Part shown: positions 1-10,641 of the stretch, piece by piece
How positions within the stretch are numbered: the stretch's first letter is position 1
Layout of the letters: each line of letters starts with the position of its first letter
Assembly (NCBI GenBank): GCA_900074725.1
Contig: LT598461.1
Coordinates: forward strand, 1,240,001-1,304,000
Length of the DNA stretch: 64,000 bases
Reading direction: 5' to 3'
DNA from: Lachancea dasiensis
Lineage: Eukaryota > Ascomycota > Saccharomycetes > Saccharomycetales > Saccharomycetaceae
The notes under the pieces: generated by a model
The model's input: the letters and a program-made list of their open reading frames with translations, nothing else
Told to the model about the DNA's origin: nothing
The model's database searches: none
Program-made: the position numbers and the translations under genes

Positions 1-252
1 GTTACCAGGGGGGAACACAAGATCTACTGGCCGAAAACCGGGTTTTATGTTTTTCCCTGATAGGATAGGCACTAGGGTTCTTGGCGAGTACCAACTTCAA
101 CAGAATCCTTAGACAATCTACGTTGAAAACGCATCCACCACGAGATACTGTGATCGGACTGGAAGAGCTGAACCACTGAGTGGTAGTAATTCAGTATTGC
201 TTGAAGAGCGTCGCGCTGCAAAACAGTAATTACTGTCGAATAGGTACCTTAT
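1..252. other. Unassigned left-edge sequence
   Basis: No open frame or RNA gene is recognisable. The stretch abuts the LTR-like copy that starts near 253, so it may be further element debris or old flank. Nothing more can be supported. Confidence 0.4.
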
Positions 253-349
253 TGAGGCGAATCGGATTCATTAGTAGAAAGCTATTGAGGCGAATCTGAT
301 TCATCAGTAGAAAGCTATTGAGGCGAATCTGATTCATCAGTAGAAAGCT
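251..349. repeat. 33-bp tandem repeat, three units, inside LTR copy A
   Basis: Three consecutive 33-bp units (251-283, 284-316, 317-349) each begin ATTGAGGCGAATC. The second and third are identical by eye and the first differs at two or three positions. A single further unit starts at 821 in the other LTR. This looks like local expansion at the LTR edge. Confidence 0.9.
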
Positions 350-748
350 TACTAAGTTTGTCTCGTAAGTCGGACATAGTCATTATAAGATGAGTAACTT
401 GGATCTAAGGAATTCTATTCATCTCTCCGTGATTATTTTAAGCATTAGAGTTGGGTCAGTTACCTGAACCAAACTGCTGGTATTTATAGTCTCACTCGGT
501 AGCCCTGGTCAACACATTTATTAATCACCCATTCTAGATCATCCTATTGCCCAAGGATTACGGCTTCAATGCCGTACACTACCGATAAATTATCAATGGC
601 CAATCCCATTGGACAACAGTTGTTCTCTTCCGCTTGTCTTAGATGGTAAATCGCTCTGTATGGCCTCTGTTGTGTGCTATCATTCTGTACCACTGTGTCA
701 CATACCTCCTGACACATCACCATCAGTTTCCTCACATTATTCCCAACA
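253..748 (-). repeat. Second LTR copy in the same orientation (copy A)
   Basis: Most of its length aligns with the LTR at 823-1275 in the same orientation, and both share the TGTTGGGAAT terminus. About 75 bp separate the two copies. It carries three tandem 33-bp units where the other has one. No target-site duplication is evident. It could be a solo LTR beside the element or the trace of an earlier insertion at the same place. Confidence 0.75.
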
Positions 749-822
749 AGTTTTATCGGTTAGTGACTAGTCATACGTAGAGGGATCTAGGCGAGATTCT
801 TGCTATCTTGCACATTTATTAT

Positions 823-1275
823 TGAGGCGAATCTGATTCATCAGTAGAAAGCTTACTAAATTTGTCTTGTAAGTCGGACATAGTCATTGTAAGATGAGTA
901 ACTTGGATCTAGGGCATTCTATTTATCTCTCCGTGATTATTTTAGACATCAGACCTGGTTCAGTTACCTGAACAAAAGCCTGGTATTTATACAATTCTCA
1001 CTCGGTGACTCTGGTCAACATATTTATTAATCACCAATTCTAGATCATTCTATTACCCAAGGATTACGGCTTCAATGCCGTACACTACCGATAACTTATC
1101 AATGGACAATCCCATTGGACAATAGTTGTTCTCTTCGGTTTGTCTTAGCTTGTAGCTCTATTTGTATGGCCTCGGTTGTGTACTATCATTCTGTACCACT
1201 GTGTCACATATTTACTGACGCTGATTATGCGATTAGGCGCACATCACCATCAGTTTATTCACATCATTCCCAACA
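823..1275 (-). repeat. LTR adjoining the retrotransposon body (copy B)
   Basis: On the minus strand the copy begins TGTTGGGAAT and ends near CGCCTCA, the TG...CA form of Ty LTRs. It touches a purine-rich tract next to the RNase H part, which identifies it as the 3' LTR of the element. It holds one copy of the 33-bp unit that is triplicated in the neighbouring LTR, plus a short insertion relative to that copy. Confidence 0.8.
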
Positions 1276-4200
1276 TACCACCCATGGCGTCAATCCATAA
1301 TCATATCATCCAATTTTCAATATGTTTCTGGAAGATTTTAACGGCCAGTGGTTTGGTTAGTATATCCGCAGTATTTTCGTTGGTTCTGATATATTCCACT
1401 TGGAATTTCGAACCTTCATAGCATTCTCTTAGTCGATACGCTTTGCTACCGAAAAATCTATTTCTGAACTTGACAACATTTGTCCTTGTTATCAATGCAA
1501 TCAACGTTTGGCTATCTGTGAAAATCTTTACACTAGTTTCGAGATCCAGCCTATCAACCATTCGCTGTATGCTCCGGAGCAAAGGGACCGAATTAAAAAA
1601 TGCATGTAATTCTGCCTCAGTCGAAGATACACATTTGCTTGTGGATTTGGCTGATCTAGCGAACACATAATTTCCATTTACCTTGTAAAAGTAACCAAGT
1701 TGCGACAGAAATTCTTTTTGAGACCCGTGCGAAGCATCAGTTTATTGCTTCCATTCTAATAGTTTTCGCGCTACTTGACTTAGTCCAAGTCAGCTTTTTG
1801 TGTTTGTTTGTCCACAGATATTGTATGCACTGAGATGCTAGGTCAAAAACTTCCTCACAGGGAAACAGTGTGTGTCGTGCTAATATATTCACGTAGTATG
1901 ACATCTCAAACCTGCATTTCTGTGTGATATAGGATAATAATCCTACAATCTTTTGTAAATGTTTTACTTTCCTGTCAAATTCTTCCTTTGACAGTAGTAA
2001 CTCCTTATCTGACACGTCCAATATCTGTCCTGGTTGTCCAGGTACGAACCTTTCTTTCTTACCATGCAAGGGTATTCCTAACTTTGGTAACTTATCCACT
2101 ATTGGTTTTTCCATTCCCAATAGCATTCTATCATTTACCTTATATTCAATCTCCATTCCTAAAATGTCGTAGCTGGCAAATCCATTCCTATCGGGATATC
2201 CATCTGCTACGACTTTAGTCCCGAAACTACTCTGGAGATGGGTTAATAACTCTTCGTAAAGTTCGTTATTGCTTGACATGACTATCATGTCATCGACGAA
2301 CAAATTTACCACCAGTGTATCTTTTCCTACCCTTCTCACTAGGACGCATGGCCACATGTGTACTTCAATCAATTTGCAGGTGGAGGTCAGATATCCTTTG
2401 ATCACCTCATACCAGTTGGAGCCTGACAGTTTCAAACCATATAGTGACTTCTTCAATTGGAATACTTTGTTCCTCAGTCCATAGTGCGGTGGTGTTTTGA
2501 TATACAGCTCTTCCTTTAATGGAGCGTATAAGTAGGCAGACGTTATATCTAATTGTCTTATGGTCCATCCCTGTTCCAATGAGATGGCCAACCACGTCAT
2601 TAGTGCCTCGTGTGCAACCGTATAAGTTTCGGCATCCGGGTCGTACGTATCCGGCTTCTGCTGGTCTCCTCTTGCAACACATCTACACTTTCTTCTACCA
2701 TCTCTCTTTGTGGTGAAGATAAACATTGAGCTTACTATCTTATCTTTTGGTACCATACTTTCGTCTATTGGGTTGCTCAAATCCCACGTTCTTTGCCTCT
2801 CGAGTTGATCAATCTCTCTGTCATAGGCTGCCTTGTATTCATTCTTTTCTTTAGTGTTGGTATTCTTAGTGATCGCTTCTTTATACTGAAGCGATCTATC
2901 TGTTGTGTTTGCAGGCTGTAGTTTATATCTCATGGCCCTGAGATAATACACTCTCTTCTTTTTCGTTGTTGACGTTAGCTCTTCATCCGTTTCGAGCTTT
3001 TTCCTTTTCCTACTTCCTTTTGGTAAGGGTTTTCTAGTTAGCTCTGCAAACATCTCTTCATTTGTTATGATTTCTTCATCATCTGACTTTGTATCTGTTT
3101 CAACTTCTCCGTTTTCTTCCTGACCAGAATCTGTTATGCTTGATTCACTATCTGCTTCCTGATCTTGTCCTACCGTCGGTATTTCTCTCAACTTATCCGG
3201 AGGATTATCACTACCACCCTCAGGAGAAAAACGAGAAGGTCCCATTTCCTGGACTATGATGGTGGGTTGAGTACGTTCTGTACCACCCTTGGAAGTATTA
3301 CGATTCGTGTTCATGTTTTGAACACTAGGTTCAGGTTGGTCAGCTAGGCTATTGTGCTCTGAAGGAGGTGGAACAATCTGATCCTCATAATCGGAGCTGC
3401 CTAAGGAGTTTTCTTTATGGTGTGAATCTTCATGATCACTAATTTCGTCTGCAGTATCGGAGCTCTCGCTATCGGCGTTTTCCGATCGGAGATGGTATTA
3501 TCTTCGCTCATATTAGTATCTTCGTCCGTGTCGTTACTTTCTTCGACACCATCGACTTCTTCGACCTCACTTTGGTCGGTTTCTGCATTGTCATCAGAAT
3601 AGTAAATCTCTGTTGCCTCTATATCGTTTGTTGCTGTCGTATTATGGTCGTCAACAATATAATAATTTCTTGTGTCTACCACCCTATGCGCACTAGGTAT
3701 GTAGACTAGACAGCCAAATGAGGTTTCGGACTTTCTGAGTATGAATCCGGGAATGCTGCGTACGTTAAGTTTCTTCTTCAGTGCAGCAGGGTCATGTACC
3801 ATACATGGTTGACCAAACGGTGGTAATTTGGATGCTCTAATCGGAGCTAATCCTACCATGTTTCTAGACGATGTGCCAATTCGTGGGTTGTATAATGAGT
3901 TGTGATGGTGACAAGCAGTTTTGATCGCATGGAACCACAAGTGTCTTGGCATTCCTGAACCGGATAGAAGTGTGCGACAGTCATTTAGTAGTGTCAGATT
4001 TAACCTTTCTGCAGCCCCATGGGATGCTGAATCTGCCGTAGTAGTATAATATGTGTCAATGCCACTTTTGGCAAAGTAGTCTCTAACTGACTGATTTGTA
4101 TATTCGCTGCCTCTGTCCATTTGGAAAGCCTTGACTTTGATGTTGTGTTGTCTCTTAATGTGGGAGACTAGGTTCTCAATACAGTCCAATACGGTATCCT

Positions 4201-5459
4201 CGTCCTTATGTTGGAGTGGAAATACCCATCTGTATCTGGTTCGTTCATTTGTGAAAGAAATAAAGTATTTCGGAGTTCCGGGAGGCATCTTATGCATCGG
4301 TCCGAATACGTCTGTGTGTATGAACTCTAACTCAGTATATTTGCCCTGATAGGTTTCTCGTGAATTAGGCACATGGTTGTTCCGTTTTCCTTTGCCTTGT
4401 AGGCAAGTTACACATTCAAACTCTTCCATTAGTCTCCAGTTCACGTCATTCATCGACACATCTTGTATCAATCCGGACTTCACAGAGTCCTTGATGTACC
4501 TTGGATTAATGTGACTTAATGATGCATGAAGTTGCTCTAGTGTGATTTTACCTCTCCTACCATGTACTGCACTCAACGTTTTGTCGTATGTCTGACTTTC
4601 CCCTCTTATTATCAAATCAGAGGGTAGCCAGTTGGCACGCTGATCTCTTATTAATTTCGCCATCTTATTGCCATCCTGATCCCGTAAATGGCGTGTTTGG
4701 AAATCAGGATAAATTTCAAATTCCTCAAGTTGTACTGTGGATATAACGTTGCAAAAAATACTATCAGATAGGTATGCTTCTAGTCTTACCACCCTACCTA
4801 AATCTAGCTCCACAATTCCTTTGCCCTTGAGTTCAATCTTTCGATCTTGTGCGTCGAACATCTCATCGTTCGAGTCGATCGGGTGTAAAGAAGTAAAAAA
4901 ATCTCGGTTACAAAAAATTGAAAAACATGCACCACTGTATATTAGCACACGTTGTGATTCTTTTGATTTATTGTAACTCTTCGTTACTTTCTCTGTTGAC
5001 AATTTGCCTAAGACGTTTCTTGGTCTTGTCCTTTTGATAGGATCCGTATTTTTTATTGGTCTTGACTTCGTCTTCTGGACATCTATTTGCAGTATGTCCT
5101 TTTTCATTGCATTTGTAGCATCTTAGGGTGCTGGATTTACTTTCCATTGGATCAACTCTGTCCCAAGTGACACGTCCCATTTTTCCATAATTAACTCCAT
5201 AGTTGTAAATGCCTTTTAGAACTTCGTCTACATCGCAGGTAATGAAACGTGCACTGTCAAAAGGAATGCCGGGTCTGAAGCTTGCCATAAGTTTTGGTAC
5301 TGCGTCTTCTTTTTCGTCAAAGTATCCAGACTCGAGTGATTCCTCAATTAGTTCCTTGACCTCTTCAACGTATAAAAAGGGATCTGTGTACTTGTCAAGC
5401 TTTAACTCTTTCCATTTTGAGTTCATGGATGGCTTGGAATCATCTGTAGTGACCCTCAT

Positions 5460-5798
5460 TGCAGCCTTACGAAACGCTTTATAAGTGTATCTTAAGAACA
5501 GCTACGCCTCACAGCCTCGCCCTATGTACCTTGTTGGGCTTTTTTTTGCCAGTTAACGCGTTACATCTAACAGATGGCACCGGTGTTTCTCTAAGCTTTC
5601 TTCACGATTGAGCTCAACTTGCCTCGGTATCATTCCCGTATACCATGCTTCACGATTTTTAAAGCTTTAAATTATTTTTCGTACAAAAGGATATATATGC
5701 CTTTTGAAAATTTGAACTCTATCCGGGCCCTATTTGTCACGGAAATCTTACCAGCATCAGAGGAATTCCAGTCCAATTATCAAGTCAATAATCCGGCC
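5460..5798. promoter_or_regulatory. Spacer and ACP1 promoter
   Basis: The spacer separates the truncated end of the retrotransposon from ACP1. A TATATAT run near 5692-5698 is a possible TATA element about 100 bp before the ACP1 start. An AACGCGTT palindrome lies near 5555. No LTR or RNA gene is visible. Confidence 0.45.
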
Positions 5799-6176
5799 AT
5801 GCTTTCATCTATACTCCGTGGTAGCTCAGTGGCCCTTAGGGGAGCCGCCATTAGATCTGCTGTGCGTCCAGCCGCTGTTGTTGCGCCAGCTTTGAGATCT
5901 CCAATCCGCTTTTACTCTTCCGGTCTAAACAAGGACGACGTCAGTTCCAGAATCATTGACGTCGTGAAGGCTTTTGACAAGACTACTGCCAGTGCCCAGG
6001 TCACAAACGAAACACATTTTGCCAAGGATTTGGGTCTTGACTCGCTGGACACTGTGGAGTTGCTGGTGGCCATTGAAGAAGAATTCGACATCGAAATCCC
6101 AGACAAAGTAGCTGACGAAATCAAGACCGTCGAAGCAGCCGTCAAGTACATCGAGTCGAACCCAGAGGCCAACTAG
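5799..6176 (+). CDS. ACP1: Mitochondrial acyl carrier protein
   Basis: The protein has 125 residues, the length I recall for S. cerevisiae Acp1. The frame is open further upstream, but this ATG is preferred because it begins a typical mitochondrial presequence (residues 1-40, many Arg and Ser, no acidic residues). The carrier motif [13 protein letters not shown] contains the DSL triplet with Ser82, the expected 4'-phosphopantetheine attachment site. An acidic helix II/III region follows ([12 protein letters not shown]). Known role of the family: matrix acyl carrier for type II fatty-acid synthesis, octanoyl/lipoate supply, Fe-S assembly and respiratory complex biogenesis. It corresponds to YKL192C and heads a run matching YKL192C-YKL196C (ACP1, SDS22, MST1, MIA40, YKT6). 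Confidence 0.97.
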   Translation: MLSSILRGSSVALRGAAIRSAVRPAAVVAPALRSPIRFYSSGLNKDDVSSRIIDVVKAFDKTTASAQVTNETHFAKDLGLDSLDTVELLVAIEEEFDIEIPDKVADEIKTVEAAVKYIESNPEAN

Positions 6177-6613
6177 ATGCTGCGTGCGACAGAGTGATTG
6201 CATTTTCCAGTTCCTTGGGACTCCCCGGAGGGATCCTGGTCACTTTCGCTGCTCTTCACTCTTTACCGAAACGCCCCACGCGCGAATTGTCTCGCACACG
6301 CATAGTTCTCAATCTATTATTACTATCCTGTATATGTTATTAGCCAGATCACCGCCGGCCACTCAATCGACCCAGCGCTCGGTGATCAGAATATTCTTAC
6401 GAAATAAAACCAGTGATTTTCAGTTTCTAATGGCTCGAGCAAGTGCATGGGGTGTTCACCATTTCTCTAGCGCTCCTTCCCCGTCGTTCGTCTTTTATAT
6501 GTATATGTCCTTAACTTTTAGTGTTTAAATGTCCTTTTTATTAAAGAACATACCCTGTTGTTTTATACCGACTGGAAGACTCTCCATCGAAGAACACAAA
6601 CATATAGCGTACA
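6177..6613. other. ACP1-SDS22 spacer
   Basis: No gene is recognised. A 114-codon plus frame covers much of it but lacks an ATG at its start and resembles nothing I know. The end near 6500-6600 is AT-rich, as expected for the SDS22 promoter. Confidence 0.4.
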
Positions 6614-7645
6614 ATGACTATCGATTCCCGTCCAAATGATTCAGAGGCAACACAGCAGGAAGTAGCAGCAAACTCTGAGGAGTTTCCCATTCTTCCGGAT
6701 CCCAGGACCGAGTTTCTAAGTGCCGATGTGGATCTGACTAGCGAATTACCCGATGACACAGAGGCCATCGAGTTGGTCCATTTACGTATTCAGTCCATGG
6801 AGGACCTGGAACTACCAAGGTTTTTGCGTTTGAAAAGTCTGTGCCTCAGACAGAACCAGATCGAGAGTATGAGTGAGGTGGAAGTTTTACCAGTGGAGAC
6901 TATCGAAGACATAGATCTTTACGACAATAAGATCAAGCATATATCGAGCAACGTCAACAATCTGGTCAATTTGAAGAGCCTTGACCTATCATTCAATAAA
7001 ATCAAACACATCAAAAACCTAGATAGGCTCACGAAACTCGAGAACCTATATTTTGTGCAGAACAGGATCTCCAGAGTTGAAAACTTGAGCACCTTGAAGT
7101 CTTTGCAAAATCTGGAGCTAGGAGGCAATGAAATCAGTGAAATTGGTCCTGAGTCACTCCGAGGCCTTGATAGTCTTCGTGAGATATGGTTGGGCAAAAA
7201 TAAAATACCCCGGCTGATTAATCTGCACCATTTGCGCAGCCTTCGCATTCTATCTATACAATCTAATCGACTAACGAAAATCGAGGGCCTAGAGGAGCTT
7301 GTAAATTTAGAAGAACTCTACCTCTCACACAATTACATCCAAAAAATTGAAGGACTGGAGAAAAACATTAGATTAACCACCTTGGATATTACCTCAAATC
7401 AAATAGCCAAGGTGGAAAATTTGAGGCACCTCACAAAGCTTACAGATCTCTGGCTATCATTCAACAAGGTGGATCAGTCGTTTGAATCTCTCGGCGAAGA
7501 GCTCCGCGATTTGCCAGAGCTTGAAACGGTGTACCTGGAAGGGAACCCCGTCCAGAAGAATGCAGGTACCAGCTATCGGAGAAAGCTTGTGCTCAACTTG
7601 GGTCCAACACTGCAAAAGATTGACGCTACCTATATTCGCGGTTAG
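6614..7645 (+). CDS. SDS22: Leucine-rich-repeat regulator of protein phosphatase 1
   Basis: 343 residues, close to the yeast Sds22 length. From about residue 50 to 300 it consists of SDS22-type 22-residue leucine-rich repeats (pattern LxxLxLxxNxIxxIxxLxxL, e.g. LKSLDLSFNKIKHIKNLDRL). A C-terminal cap with the form LPELETVYLEGNPVQ follows. The acidic N-terminal segment (about 1-50) is poorly conserved in the family. Known role: nuclear/cytoplasmic partner of the PP1 catalytic subunit Glc7, needed for its folding, localisation and mitotic functions. It is the ortholog of YKL193C and keeps its place beside ACP1. The ATG is the first in frame after the AT-rich promoter. Confidence 0.96.
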   Translation: MTIDSRPNDSEATQQEVAANSEEFPILPDPRTEFLSADVDLTSELPDDTEAIELVHLRIQSMEDLELPRFLRLKSLCLRQNQIESMSEVEVLPVETIEDIDLYDNKIKHISSNVNNLVNLKSLDLSFNKIKHIKNLDRLTKLENLYFVQNRISRVENLSTLKSLQNLELGGNEISEIGPESLRGLDSLREIWLGKNKIPRLINLHHLRSLRILSIQSNRLTKIEGLEELVNLEELYLSHNYIQKIEGLEKNIRLTTLDITSNQIAKVENLRHLTKLTDLWLSFNKVDQSFESLGEELRDLPELETVYLEGNPVQKNAGTSYRRKLVLNLGPTLQKIDATYIRG

Positions 7646-7663
7646 TTAGCTCTCTTCCAATCT

Positions 7664-7669
7664 CACGTG
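7664..7669. promoter_or_regulatory. CACGTG motif (Cbf1-type) before the AlaX-like gene
   Basis: TCACGTGA, a full CDEI/Cbf1-type palindrome, lies in the short SDS22/AlaX-like spacer about 135 bp upstream of the ATG at 7804. Comparable motifs precede MIA40/YKT6 and MRPL4. Binding is inferred from the motif only. Confidence 0.4.
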
Positions 7670-7803
7670 ATTGTATATTTGTACATATATTTCATAGTAG
7701 GTATCTCTTATCGCTTTTAGGCCTCTCTTCGGTAACTGTCAATGAACCACGCCGGCTACGATCAACGGATTATAACGTCAAGGTACATATACACGTTGCC
7801 ACT

Positions 7804-9096
7804 ATGGCTGCTACTGTACGGAATCCCACGATAGTAGGCGCCCTAGCTTGTCAGAAGAACTCTTTTCTGAAGAAAGATTTCCGAACTACGGTAGTACAAT
7901 GTGAACCTACCAAAAAGAAGAGTGTTTATGAATTGATCCTTCAAGACACCATTTTATTTCCGGAAGGTGGCGGTCAACCCAGTGATTCAGGTCTTATTAG
8001 ATCTGCCGGCTCCAAAGACGAAATTGTGGTGTCACAGGTTGTTCGAAAAGGTCTAAATGCTGTGCATTTAATAAACGAGCATGTTGAACCCGGTACTGAA
8101 GTATGTCTAGAGATCAATTGGCAGAAGCGCATGGACTTTATGCAGCAACACACCGGTCAACATTTGGTTAGTGCGATATTAGACGATAAATGGAAGCTTG
8201 ACACCCTATCGTGGTCTATGGGAGGAGTTCCTACCGACAAGAAACCAATAGTGGAGCCCTACGAGCTTTTCAATTACATTGAAATTGGTCGTAAATTGAG
8301 CGAGGAGGAGTTGTTAAAGCTGTCGGACGCGTGCAACGATTATATTACCGTCCAGGATCAACCCATCACAGTCACGGAACATGGTTCTGAAGCCATAGAT
8401 GCAGAAAAAGGCGCAATGAGGACTATCTGCATTGGAAAATTAGATGCAAATCCGTGTTGCGGCACTCATCTTCAGAATACCTCCCAGATCGGATCAATCT
8501 TGTTTTCTCCTTTCCAAACAAGCGCCAGAGGCACAAACTCCAGAGTTTATTTTATGTGCGGTTCCAGGGTCCTGAAGTATGCTAAGTTTGCCCACACCAT
8601 GACTAGTCGTTCAAAAACCTTGCTGTCGTGCAGCGAGGCCGAAATTCCCCAAAAGATTGAGCTGCAGCGCGCGATGACTCAGAAAGTATCCAAGCGAGAA
8701 CAATACTGGATGAAAGAGGTTGCGAACTCAAAGGCAGCTTCTTTATTCGATGCAGTGGTGGAAAAGAGGAAAGCTTGGCTGGCGTTAGATGAGTTCGGCA
8801 CTTTGGACATGCTGAGTCTTGTTCAAAAAACACTGACCTCAAAGATCGAGGAACAGAAAATCGAGGGTTACAAGTTCGTGATTTGTGGCCGCGAAAAGGC
8901 CACAAACTCGGGTGTGGTCATGATAGTGTCAGACTCCGCTGATGAAATAGCAAATGTTGCGTCCAGCCTGGGCCAACTTGTGGAAAAACTTAAAGGTGGG
9001 GGTGGGAAGAAAGGCGGAAAATGGCAGGGGAAAGTGGCGGAGTACGGTAAGCCAGAATGGGATTCTTTGGTTCAGTTTTTGGGCGACAACTTCTGA
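7804..9096 (+). CDS. AlaX-type alanyl-tRNA editing protein (YNL040W ortholog)
   Basis: 430 residues. The protein has the architecture of a free-standing AlaRS editing domain: the N-terminal glycine-rich block FPEGGGQPSDSG (about residues 52-63), zinc-site motif HTGQH (116-120) and the second zinc motif CCGTH (218-222). A Gly/Lys-rich C-terminal stretch (KLKGGGGKKGGKWQGK) resembles the AlaRS C-Ala/DHHA1-type tail. Family role: hydrolysis of tRNA-Ala mischarged with Ser or Gly, in trans. It resembles S. cerevisiae YNL040W. Its position between SDS22 and MST1 differs from S. cerevisiae, where the gene is on chromosome XIV. No obvious mitochondrial presequence is visible. Confidence 0.9.
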   Translation: MAATVRNPTIVGALACQKNSFLKKDFRTTVVQCEPTKKKSVYELILQDTILFPEGGGQPSDSGLIRSAGSKDEIVVSQVVRKGLNAVHLINEHVEPGTEVCLEINWQKRMDFMQQHTGQHLVSAILDDKWKLDTLSWSMGGVPTDKKPIVEPYELFNYIEIGRKLSEEELLKLSDACNDYITVQDQPITVTEHGSEAIDAEKGAMRTICIGKLDANPCCGTHLQNTSQIGSILFSPFQTSARGTNSRVYFMCGSRVLKYAKFAHTMTSRSKTLLSCSEAEIPQKIELQRAMTQKVSKREQYWMKEVANSKAASLFDAVVEKRKAWLALDEFGTLDMLSLVQKTLTSKIEEQKIEGYKFVICGREKATNSGVVMIVSDSADEIANVASSLGQLVEKLKGGGGKKGGKWQGKVAEYGKPEWDSLVQFLGDNF

Positions 9097-9242
9097 GATT
9101 TGGTAATCAATCATCCTCGCCTCTATATCACTATGTACTAATATATCGAGATCAGTAATATAGTGAATGCCCGAAGCATATTCGAAAAGTTTAAGCAAAA
9201 GCGTAGTACAAGATTACGCTGAAGAGCTATCTAGCCACAGGA

Positions 9243-10610
9243 ATGCTTGCACTACGACGAGCTGGTGAGTATAAATTGTTTGGTCAAATTGCTGCCTCCA
9301 GACTTTACTGTGCCTCATGCAGTGCCAAAGTGACGATTGCGAGTGTATCACATAATGTATCCACGAAACAACAATTGTTTTTTACTGATCCCATTTCTCC
9401 GGGCTCTATATTCTTTCTTCCTAATGGTGCGAAGATATTTAACAAGCTGGTCAATTTCATGAAGCTACAGCAGCAACACAAATATGGATTTCAAGAGGTG
9501 ATGACTCCGCTCATATATAGAAAGTCCCTGTGGGAACAATCCGGACATTGGGAAAAATATAAGGAAGACATGTTCCGAGTTGAGGGCCAGGATATCGACA
9601 AAGAGGAATATGGTCTTAAACCCATGAATTGTCCTGGTCACTGTGTTATGTTCAAAAAGTCAGCGAGATCGTACACTGAACTCCCGCTAAGATTTTCCGA
9701 TTTTTCGCCGTTACATCGCAATGAAGCTTCCGGTGCACTATCGGGTTTAACTCGAGTGCGTAAATTTCATCAAGATGACGGTCACATATTTTGTACCGCA
9801 GAACAGGTCGAGTCGGAGATAAAAAAGTCGTTGGATTTAGTAGACCTGTGCTATTCTAAGGTTTTTCCCCTTGGGCCAAATGGCACCCCTACCAAGTACT
9901 CCCTGTGTCTTTCTACAAGACCTGATAATTTTATCGGAAGTATAGAGGTGTGGAATAAGGCTGAGTCTGTCCTAAGTGACATTCTGCGGACCTCTGGCAA
10001 GGAATGGCGTGTCAATGAAAAAGACGGTGCCTTTTATGGTCCAAAGATCGACGTGCTACTCACTGACCATCATGGTAAAGATCACCAAGTTGCCACTATT
10101 CAATTAGACTTCAATTTGCCAGAAAGGTTCGATCTAAAGTTCAAAGATAAAGATAACGTCTACAAAAGGCCGATAATGATCCATAGAGCTGTATTTGGCT
10201 CATTAGAGAGGTTCATGGCTATGATTATTGACTCCAATGCCGGAAAATGGCCCTTTTGGTTAAACCCTCACCAGTGCATGGTAATTCCCTTGAATACTAA
10301 AAATCATGAAATGGTGTCAAAGTCAAGGGAAATAGCCAATATACTAAAAGGTGAAAATGTCGAAGGTACTGAACCTGTAAAGATGAACTCGTTGCATTTC
10401 AACGTTGAGGTCGATGACCGTGCAGAGCCTGTAGGCTACCGCATCAAAGACGCTATCATGAGAAATTTTTCATACTTGATAATGGTGGGAGCAAAGGAAA
10501 TTGAAAGCGAAAAATATGCTATTAGGACTAGGGACTCCAGAGAACTCAGTCACTTGTCAGTAGACGAGATTTTTCAAAAATTTGTCGATCTTGAACAAAA
10601 CTATCAATAA
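9243..10610 (+). CDS. MST1: Mitochondrial threonyl-tRNA synthetase
   Basis: 455 residues, near the 462 I recall for yeast Mst1. The N terminus (about 1-40) is basic with few acidic residues, as in a mitochondrial presequence. Class II synthetase features follow in order: motif 1 region (QEVMTPLIYRKSLWEQSGHW), zinc-binding PMNCPGH with Cys130, motif 2 (GLTRVRKFHQDDGH), GAFYGPKID, motif 3 (HRAVFGSLERF, about 313-323), then an anticodon-binding domain. The N-terminal editing domain of cytosolic ThrRS is absent, as is usual for the mitochondrial enzyme. It charges mitochondrial tRNA-Thr. It is the ortholog of YKL194C. Its 3' end lies only 31 bp from the convergent ATG17 stop. Confidence 0.95.
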   Translation: MLALRRAGEYKLFGQIAASRLYCASCSAKVTIASVSHNVSTKQQLFFTDPISPGSIFFLPNGAKIFNKLVNFMKLQQQHKYGFQEVMTPLIYRKSLWEQSGHWEKYKEDMFRVEGQDIDKEEYGLKPMNCPGHCVMFKKSARSYTELPLRFSDFSPLHRNEASGALSGLTRVRKFHQDDGHIFCTAEQVESEIKKSLDLVDLCYSKVFPLGPNGTPTKYSLCLSTRPDNFIGSIEVWNKAESVLSDILRTSGKEWRVNEKDGAFYGPKIDVLLTDHHGKDHQVATIQLDFNLPERFDLKFKDKDNVYKRPIMIHRAVFGSLERFMAMIIDSNAGKWPFWLNPHQCMVIPLNTKNHEMVSKSREIANILKGENVEGTEPVKMNSLHFNVEVDDRAEPVGYRIKDAIMRNFSYLIMVGAKEIESEKYAIRTRDSRELSHLSVDEIFQKFVDLEQNYQ

Positions 10611-10641
10611 CTTGCTCACCTTACCACCCACTTGTAAATAC

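Larger units (their letters stand above)
253..5459 (-). mobile_element. Broken Ty1/copia-superfamily LTR retrotransposon
   Basis: This is a fossil element on the minus strand. Reading along the element, a Gag-like part with a CCHC zinc knuckle (CYKCNEKGHTANRC) lies near 5.0-5.5 kb. It is followed by a protease/integrase part (about 3.4-5.1 kb), a reverse transcriptase part with the YGLKLSGSNWY and LFVDDM blocks (about 1.7-3.3 kb), and an RNase H part (about 1.3-1.7 kb). Integrase before reverse transcriptase is the Ty1/copia (Pseudoviridae) order. A purine-rich tract (GGGTGGTA) sits directly against the LTR boundary at 1275, as in Ty1. The coding region is broken: it is split among at least four frames, with about two or more breaks beyond the gag-pol frame change this family normally uses. 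No LTR is seen at the ACP1-facing end, so that end is incomplete. Two adjacent LTR copies differ at about one position in ten by eye, so it is not recent. Confidence 0.93.

Noticed and set aside
6184-6528. 114-codon plus frame between ACP1 and SDS22
   Set aside because: It lacks an ATG at the start, has odd composition, and resembles no known protein; it is most likely the ACP1 3' region and SDS22 promoter.
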